Part shown: in pieces, positions 1 to 3,068 of the stretch
How positions within the stretch are numbered: the first letter of the stretch is position 1
Layout: the number at the start of each line of letters is the position of its first letter
NCBI GenBank assembly: GCA_003520455.1
Contig: DOUV01000752.1
Coordinates: 1 to 5,729, forward strand
Source of the DNA: Chloroflexota bacterium
GTDB lineage: Bacteria; Chloroflexota; Anaerolineae; Ardenticatenales; Ardenticatenaceae
Reading direction: 5' to 3'
DNA: 5,729 nucleotides
Notes under the pieces: generated by a model
Databases searched by the model: none
What the model saw: the letters and a program-made list of their open reading frames with translations, nothing else
Told to the model about the DNA's origin: nothing
Translations under genes and position numbers: made by a program

Positions 1-134
1 CCGCGCGCGCGCGGCTGCGCGGCCAGGTGGTCGGACTCTGCACCCTCCCGCGCCTCCTCCTCGCCCGACGCGAGGTTCTCCGTCACCCGGAAGTGAGCGA
101 TGACTACCTGGAACAAATCCTTCTCTTCAATTGA
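1..134 (+). CDS. 3' end of a probable family 2 glycosyltransferase (partial)
   Basis: This is an open frame entering from the left edge; the first whole codon is at 3 and the TGA stop is at 132-134. The visible 43 residues read as a basic amphipathic tail (LRGQVVGLCTLPRLLLARRE, then HPEVSDDYLEQILLFN). By recollection, this style (a run of Arg/Leu with 'LPR..L..R', then 'VSD..LE.LL') is common at the C-terminus of family 2 glycosyltransferases, beyond the catalytic domain. No catalytic motif is visible, so the family call is an inference. The frame overlaps the next gene by 35 bases, which suggests translational coupling and a shared operon for glycan synthesis. The two other forward frames are open here too, but give Ala/Arg/Pro/Ser-rich nonsense. 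Confidence 0.55.
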   Translation, partial: ARARLRGQVVGLCTLPRLLLARREVLRHPEVSDDYLEQILLFN

Positions 135-975
135 CCAAAGCTCGGAGCCGCGCTACAATCCCAGCCGCGCGCCGCAACCCGGCGCGCGTGCGCTGCTGGG
201 GAGGAAGACGATTAACGACGAGCGACCATTTTTGTCGGTGGTGGTACCGGCCTATAATGAAGCCCGCCGCGTGCCGAAGAATCTACGCCGCATTCTCGCG
301 TACCTGCAGGAACAAGCCTACTCTTTCGAGGTGATCATCGTGGATGACGGGTCGACCGACCAGACCGTCGCGAGTGTGCGCGAGATAACCGAGAGCGACC
401 CCAGAGTGCACCTGGTTGAAAACCCGCATTTCGGGAAGGGCTACACTGTGCGGACGGGGATGCTGGCCGCTACCGGTGAGATTGCACTCTTCAGCGACGC
501 CGATCTGTCGGCTCCGATCGAGGAATTGGAGCGATTGTTGCCCTGGTTTGATCTGGGCTATGATGTGGTCATCGGCTCGCGCGAAGGAGGGGGCACACGC
601 CAGCGTATCGGCGAGCCCTTCTACCGTCATCTGATGGGCCGACTGTTTAACCTCCTGGTCCAATTGCTGGCGGTGCGAGGAGTGCAGGACACTCAGTGCG
701 GTTTCAAGGCGATGCGAGCCGAGGTGGCGCGCGATGTGTTTCCGCGCCTGCGACTTTACAATGGCTCCTCGGGACCGATCCGCGGCAGCATGGTTACCGC
801 GTTCGACGTCGAACTACTCTTCCTCGCCCAGAAACGCGGCTACAAAATCAGAGAAGTCCCTGTCGAGTGGCATTACGGTACCGAAAGCAAGGTCAACCCG
901 GTTCGAGATTCGTGGCGGAACTTCAAGGATGTGGCGACGGTTCGCTGGAACGACCTGCTCGGGCGCTACAACTGA
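100..975 (+). CDS. Family 2 glycosyltransferase, dolichyl/polyprenyl-phosphate glucose (or mannose) synthase-like
   Basis: The product, 291 residues, should transfer a hexose from a nucleotide sugar to a polyprenyl phosphate on the inner face of the membrane, making a lipid-linked donor for surface glycans. Seen: GT-A start VVPAYNE (48-54), nucleotide-binding DDGSTD (82-87), a GKG motif (112-114), metal-binding DAD in SDADLS (132-137), GSR (159-161), DTQCGFK (197-203), FDVE (235-238) and VPVEW (253-257). This set and order match the eukaryotic ALG5-type and bacterial DPG/DPM-type synthases. No C-terminal membrane helices follow, so it is probably peripheral, using the basic surface and the partly disordered first 40 residues. 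The ATG at 100 is preceded by GGAAG (89-93) at 6 bases. It overlaps the upstream gene by 35 bases. The sugar (glucose or mannose) cannot be told from sequence alone. Confidence 0.93.
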   Translation: MTTWNKSFSSIDQSSEPRYNPSRAPQPGARALLGRKTINDERPFLSVVVPAYNEARRVPKNLRRILAYLQEQAYSFEVIIVDDGSTDQTVASVREITESDPRVHLVENPHFGKGYTVRTGMLAATGEIALFSDADLSAPIEELERLLPWFDLGYDVVIGSREGGGTRQRIGEPFYRHLMGRLFNLLVQLLAVRGVQDTQCGFKAMRAEVARDVFPRLRLYNGSSGPIRGSMVTAFDVELLFLAQKRGYKIREVPVEWHYGTESKVNPVRDSWRNFKDVATVRWNDLLGRYN

Positions 976-1056
976 CACCCGCACGTGAGTACGAGAGGAT
1001 GACCAAAACAACGAGCGCCTTGTCCTCGGCGCAGGTGCTCGCTTTTCGGCGACGTG

Positions 1057-1079
1057 AGCAGTTGGCGGTGCGACTGCTT
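1057..1079 (+). terminator. Weak stem-loop after the glycosyltransferase gene
   Basis: AGCAGT (1057-1062) pairs with ACTGCT (1073-1078) around a 10-base loop, followed by TGTTTC. It lies 82 bases past the glycosyltransferase stop and just before the convergent membrane-protein gene ends, where a terminator would be expected. The stem is short and the T-tract poor, so this is only a candidate. Confidence 0.22.
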
Positions 1080-1117
1080 GTTTCACTCTCCCCAGTCTGA
1101 GACCTACAATCTCTTCA

Positions 1118-1480
1118 TCACGCTACCATTTGCGCACGGATTGCCAGGCCGAAGACGAACAGACCGATCAATCCCCAGTAGAGCATCTCTCGTCGGCCCG
1201 CCTCGCCGTGGGTGAAGGCAAACGTGGCCGGAAAGCTGATCACGGTTACAATCCCATAGAGGATATGGATCAGGCGGCTCGGACTGAGACCCTGGAGCCA
1301 CAGAACGATACCTGATCCTGCCTGGACGAGGATCAAAACCTCAGCGATGACGACGGCGCCAAGGTAGCTCCCGTCGAGGCCCTCACCGCGGGCGTAGCGG
1401 ACAAGGCCCCAAAGACCGAGGATCAAGGCGTAGATCATCACTGCCCGAGCCAGTGTGGCGTGTAGCATCAGTAGAGTCAT
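1118..1480 (-). CDS. Small four-helix integral membrane protein of unknown function
   Basis: The product is 120 residues and almost entirely hydrophobic. Four membrane segments can be read at about 10-27, 39-62, 70-88 and 99-114, with short polar turns: RYARGEG after helix 1, SPSR after helix 2 and THGEAGRRE after helix 3. Conserved-looking polar residues in or near the membrane are Glu47, Gln53, His72 and His91; His72 in 'RLIHILYG' might bind a cofactor or proton, but there is no clear cytochrome motif. The frame extends upstream to 1582, but the added 34 residues are polar, low quality and cover the divergent promoter region, so the ATG at 1480 is preferred, with GAGAAG about 5 bases upstream. 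It faces the TPR gene divergently and converges on the glycosyltransferase. I do not recognise a named family; small orphan proteins of this look occur in Chloroflexota. Confidence 0.78.
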   Translation of the reverse strand: MTLLMLHATLARAVMIYALILGLWGLVRYARGEGLDGSYLGAVVIAEVLILVQAGSGIVLWLQGLSPSRLIHILYGIVTVISFPATFAFTHGEAGRREMLYWGLIGLFVFGLAIRAQMVA

Positions 1481-1502
1481 GGCGCTTCTCGCAGGTGTGG
1501 CT

Positions 1503-1523
1503 GGGTCGCTCTTCGAGCGACCC
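1503..1523. repeat. Perfect 9-bp inverted repeat in the divergent promoter region
   Basis: GGGTCGCTC (1503-1511), TTC, GAGCGACCC (1515-1523). It sits 23 bases upstream of the membrane-protein ATG and 74 upstream of the TPR GTG. A third copy of the half-site, GGTCGCTC, lies at 1551-1558. Two readings fit: an operator for a dimeric regulator shared by both divergent genes, or a 5' leader hairpin in the membrane-protein mRNA (9 GC-rich pairs, 3-base loop). No T-tract follows on either strand, so a terminator is unlikely. Confidence 0.6.
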
Positions 1524-1596
1524 GGGTTGTAATCATTGGAGTGCCGTAGCGGTCGCTCCCTTGACGTTGGTCCGAGAGCCAAAGGCAGGGAAAGCT

Positions 1597-2115
1597 GTGT
1601 TAGAACTCAAACTCTACCATGACATCTTTGATCGTACGCTACCGCCGCTGGAGCAACTCGAATTTCAGGCGGAAAGACGCCCAGATGCCGAGATCTTCCA
1701 CATGCTGGGCTTAGCCTTTTTCCAGAAACTACAGTTTAGCCAGGCTGTTACCCAATTCTCACGCGCCATCGAACTGGATTCAAAGGCGTGGGAGCCGCGG
1801 CTCCACCGGGGATTGGCCTTGGTGATCATGGGCCAGTTTGAACCAGCACTCGCTGATTTTTCAGCCGTGTTGGATAGCCAGCCCGAGCAGTTCGAGGCGC
1901 TCTATAACCGTGGGCGTGTCTACTCGCGCCTGCGGGATGATGCGAGGGCGATTGCCGATCTCGAGGCTGCTGTGCGGCTTGATCCGCGCGAGGCCCGGCG
2001 GTTGCGCGTACCGGAGGTCCTGCGTGTCCTGCGCCGCCGCCAAAGCGGTCAAAGAGCGACAGTTCTGGACCATTTGCTGAACTGGATCGATCGATTGCGA
2101 TCGTCGATGTTTTAG
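1597..2115 (+). CDS. Three-repeat TPR protein
   Basis: The product is 172 residues. Three consecutive 34-residue tetratricopeptide repeats can be laid out: 31-64 (AEIFHMLGLAFFQKLQFSQA...), 65-98 (WEPRLHRGLALVIMGQFEPA...) and 99-132 (FEALYNRGRVYSRLRDDARA...). Each carries the W/L-G-Y/F-A-P pattern, with Gly at 38, 72 and 106, Ala at 50, 84 and 118, and an acidic-Pro or Asp-Ser turn near the end. TPRs bind other proteins, so this is probably an adaptor or scaffold. There is no signal peptide, so it is probably cytoplasmic. The tail (133-172) is very basic (RRLRVPEVLRVLRRR) with a final amphipathic segment that may touch membrane or nucleic acid. The frame opens upstream at 1453, but that part overlaps the divergent gene. 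The GTG at 1597, with AGGGA (1587-1591) 5 bases away, is the likely start. Partner unknown. Confidence 0.82.
   Translation: MLELKLYHDIFDRTLPPLEQLEFQAERRPDAEIFHMLGLAFFQKLQFSQAVTQFSRAIELDSKAWEPRLHRGLALVIMGQFEPALADFSAVLDSQPEQFEALYNRGRVYSRLRDDARAIADLEAAVRLDPREARRLRVPEVLRVLRRRQSGQRATVLDHLLNWIDRLRSSMF
2086..2113 (+). terminator. Possible terminator hairpin spanning the TPR stop codon
   Basis: ATCGA (2086-2090) plus CGAT (2092-2095) pair with ATCG (2100-2103) plus TCGAT (2104-2108), leaving a single bulged T at 2091 and a TGCG tetraloop. G and TTTT (2110-2113) follow, running into the TAG stop. The form is that of an intrinsic terminator, though the stem is half A/T and the T-tract short. It would end the TPR message almost at its stop codon. 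Confidence 0.3.
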
Positions 2116-2679
2116 AGCCGGGCCTCGGCCTTTGGGTCAACGGAGGCAGTAGACTGCGGTCCGGCGAGTTGGCGATGGCGGCGATAGGAAACAAACTCTC
2201 GCGCAAGTACTCGGCTTCAGCCCGAGTGCTTGCGTTCAAGCGATGAGAACGTGTATGCCTGTGCTCCTGCTCGCCTGTGCAAGTGGAGATGTGCGGATGG
2301 CCTGCGTTAGCCTCCTGAAGCCGTCCGTTCTCGCATCGACGGCGTACACCGGTAACGGGCTTGCTGGGGCAGCGTGACTTGCAAGTGTGGAAATCGGACA
2401 GGACCCTCCCCAGAGCTACACCCTCCTTCGTTGAGTCGCGGAGACGCACAGGAAACTTCTCTGCCGGTATTCTACCGAGGGGCGCGAGCCCTGACAAGCG
2501 TCACACCCTTCTCGCCTGATGCACGGCCGCTTCAGACTCTCGGACACGATGGGGAGAACAGGGTCTGGAGTTTGGAGAGCTGCAAGGACCAAACGCGGGT
2601 GTTGGCGGAGACGAACAGGCATTCGGTGCCGCCCCCCGACGACTTTGGCGAAGTCCTCTAACATATGTAAAGAAGTGTA
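2116..2679. other. 564-base stretch with no convincing gene
   Basis: Open frames exist on both strands, but their products are rich in Arg, Ser, Pro and Cys, have no domain, and have no ribosome-binding site at their starts. No tRNA cloverleaf, SRP RNA, RNase P RNA or tmRNA signature was recognised. The stretch holds a strong stem-loop at 2201-2235 and a possible long-range pairing at 2241-2338. From 2340 to 2660 I see nothing identifiable. It may be an unrecognised structured RNA, a decayed gene or plain spacer. Confidence 0.6.
2201..2235 (+). ncRNA. Strong 13-14-pair stem-loop, possible structured RNA element
   Basis: CGCAAGTACTCGG (2202-2214) pairs with CCGAGTGCTTGCG (2222-2234) around the 7-base loop CTTCAGC. 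The only non-Watson-Crick pair inside is a U-G wobble, and a further G-U pair can close it at 2201/2235. No T-tract follows (TTCAAGCG), so it is not a standard terminator. Just downstream, CGATGAGAACG (2241-2251) can pair with CGTTCTC-GC-ATCG (2326-2338) over a two-base bulge, enclosing about 74 bases. A U-G pair in an otherwise perfect stem is easier to explain at RNA than DNA level. No known riboswitch class was recognised. Confidence 0.4.
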
Positions 2680-2708
2680 TTGACAGACACGAACAGATAT
2701 GCTAGAAT
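2680..2708 (+). promoter_or_regulatory. Near-consensus sigma-70 promoter with extended -10
   Basis: TTGACA (2680-2685), a 17-base spacer, then TAGAAT (2703-2708) preceded by TGC (2700-2702), an extended -10. This matches 6/6 at -35 and 5/6 at -10 with ideal spacing, by far the best promoter in the window. Transcription should start near 2715. Such a strong promoter normally needs a repressor, and the inverted repeat over its -10 and start site fits that need. Confidence 0.82.
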
Positions 2709-2735
2709 GTCCAACATTCTAGAACATCTGTTCGT
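2689..2735. repeat. 22-bp-arm inverted repeat over the promoter -10 and start site
   Basis: The left arm 2689-2710 and right arm 2714-2735 are separated by CCA and match at 20 of 22 positions. The inner part, CTAGAATGT (2702-2710) against ACATTCTAG (2714-2722), is perfect; the outer part pairs ACGAACAGAT with ATCTGTTCGT. The left arm contains the -10 hexamer and half the spacer; the right arm covers about -1 to +21. Because transcription should begin near 2715, the left arm is not transcribed, so the repeat works as DNA (an operator or pair of operators), not as an RNA hairpin. Confidence 0.8.
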
Positions 2736-2851
2736 CACGCTAGACCCCAACGTAGTATGGGTTCGCGCCCAGGCACGATCAACCTTCCCCCTCCGTCGAG
2801 AGACGATATGTTCATCTTTCTATAAAAGTGGCGCGTACGCGCCACTTTTAC
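2715..2851 (+). ncRNA. Candidate small RNA of about 135 nt
   Basis: It is outlined by the strong promoter upstream (start near 2715) and the terminator palindrome whose T-tract ends at 2849. Within it no start codon has a ribosome-binding site followed by a believable protein. Seen inside: a possible small hairpin (ACCC 2744-2747 with GGGT 2759-2762), then a C-rich, apparently unpaired stretch, CCTTCCCCCTCCG (2783-2795), that includes CCTCC and could pair with Shine-Dalgarno sequences. C-rich seeds of this sort are known in Gram-positive small RNAs. Alternatives: a 5' leader of the LysM gene with an attenuator, or a leader for a peptide I fail to see. Regulation by a repressor at 2689-2735 is likely. 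Confidence 0.5.
2722..2733. promoter_or_regulatory. Gram-positive-type LexA (SOS) box candidate
   Basis: GAACATCTGTTC fits the GAAC-N4-GTTC core of the LexA/DinR box known from Gram-positive bacteria. It lies at about +8 to +19 of the promoter at 2680-2708, where a bound repressor would block transcription. A second, degenerate copy in the left arm (GAACAGATATGC, 2691-2702) keeps only the first half-site. LexA binding in this organism is an inference; another dimeric repressor could use the site. Confidence 0.5.
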
Positions 2852-2858
2852 AGAAAGA
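2815..2858. terminator. Bidirectional intrinsic terminator palindrome
   Basis: Arms 2815-2836 and 2837-2858 match at 21 of 22 positions (mismatch 2822/2851); the central 28 bases (2823-2850) are a perfect palindrome. The RNA would fold as AAAAGTGGCGC, a GTAC loop and GCGCCACTTTT, followed by ACAG. The A-tract before and T-tract after make it symmetric, so it could stop transcripts from both sides. The T-run is only four long, which is modest. It closes the candidate small RNA and separates it from the LysM gene. Confidence 0.72.
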
Positions 2859-3055
2859 GAGATGCGCCATCCGCCGAGAGGTACAGGTGATTCAGAATAT
2901 CTCTCTTCATTCTTCAGTCGAATTGTTGGACGGGCCAATGTATTGTGGCCTGTGCTACGCTTTTGTCCCCTAGAGCCGAATCTCGGGAATAAGACTTTCA
3001 CGCTCGCAGGAGAGGTTTTGGGGATAGACTCCTCGTCGTCCCCGCCGCGCGGGCT
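2859..3055 (+). other. Leader/intergenic stretch before the LysM gene
   Basis: The reading frame of the LysM gene is open back to a TAA at 2823-2825, with an ATG at 2862, but the product of this stretch is unlike the following protein and has a changing, low-quality composition. No strong promoter was found here; TGC-TACGCT (2953-2961) resembles an extended -10 but lacks a spaced -35. AGGAGAGG at 3008-3015 is a fine ribosome-binding sequence without a well-spaced in-frame start (TTG at 3018 is only 2 bases away). The LysM gene may depend on an unrecognised promoter here or on read-through of the terminator at 2815-2858. Confidence 0.45.
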
Positions 3056-3062
3056 AGAGAGG
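3056..3062 (+). promoter_or_regulatory. Ribosome-binding site that decides the LysM gene start
   Basis: AGAGAGG ends 6 bases before the GTG at 3069. The in-frame alternatives are worse: the ATG at 3090 has no purine-rich sequence before it, and the ATG at 2862 has AGAGAG directly abutting it. Confidence 0.5.
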
Positions 3063-3068
3063 TACGAC

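Noticed and set aside
1..14. CG-alternating run at the left edge as a Z-DNA or special site
   Set aside because: It lies inside the coding end of the upstream gene (Arg/Ala codons) in GC-rich DNA and needs no other explanation.
999..1100. Possible 33-residue small protein after the glycosyltransferase
   Set aside because: GAGAGG directly abuts the ATG with no spacing, the product has no recognisable feature, and it overlaps the place where a terminator is expected.
1826..2497. 223-codon open frame on the minus strand
   Set aside because: It runs antisense to the TPR gene, and its product is Arg/Ser/Pro-rich with no domain, as expected of a shadow frame in GC-rich DNA.
2116..2679. tRNA, tmRNA, RNase P, SRP RNA or CRISPR array in the gene-free stretch
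   Set aside because: No cloverleaf, CCA end, conserved SRP or RNase P motif, or regularly spaced direct repeat was found.
2689..2858. The two palindromes as ends of a small transposable element
   Set aside because: The two inverted repeats have unrelated sequences and no flanking target duplication was seen, so promoter/operator plus terminator explains them better.
2680..2973. Open frame of 97 codons (TTG at 2680, ATG at 2707) across the promoter and terminator
   Set aside because: Its first codons are the -35 box, both starts lie before the predicted transcription start, there is no ribosome-binding site, and it reads through the terminator palindrome.
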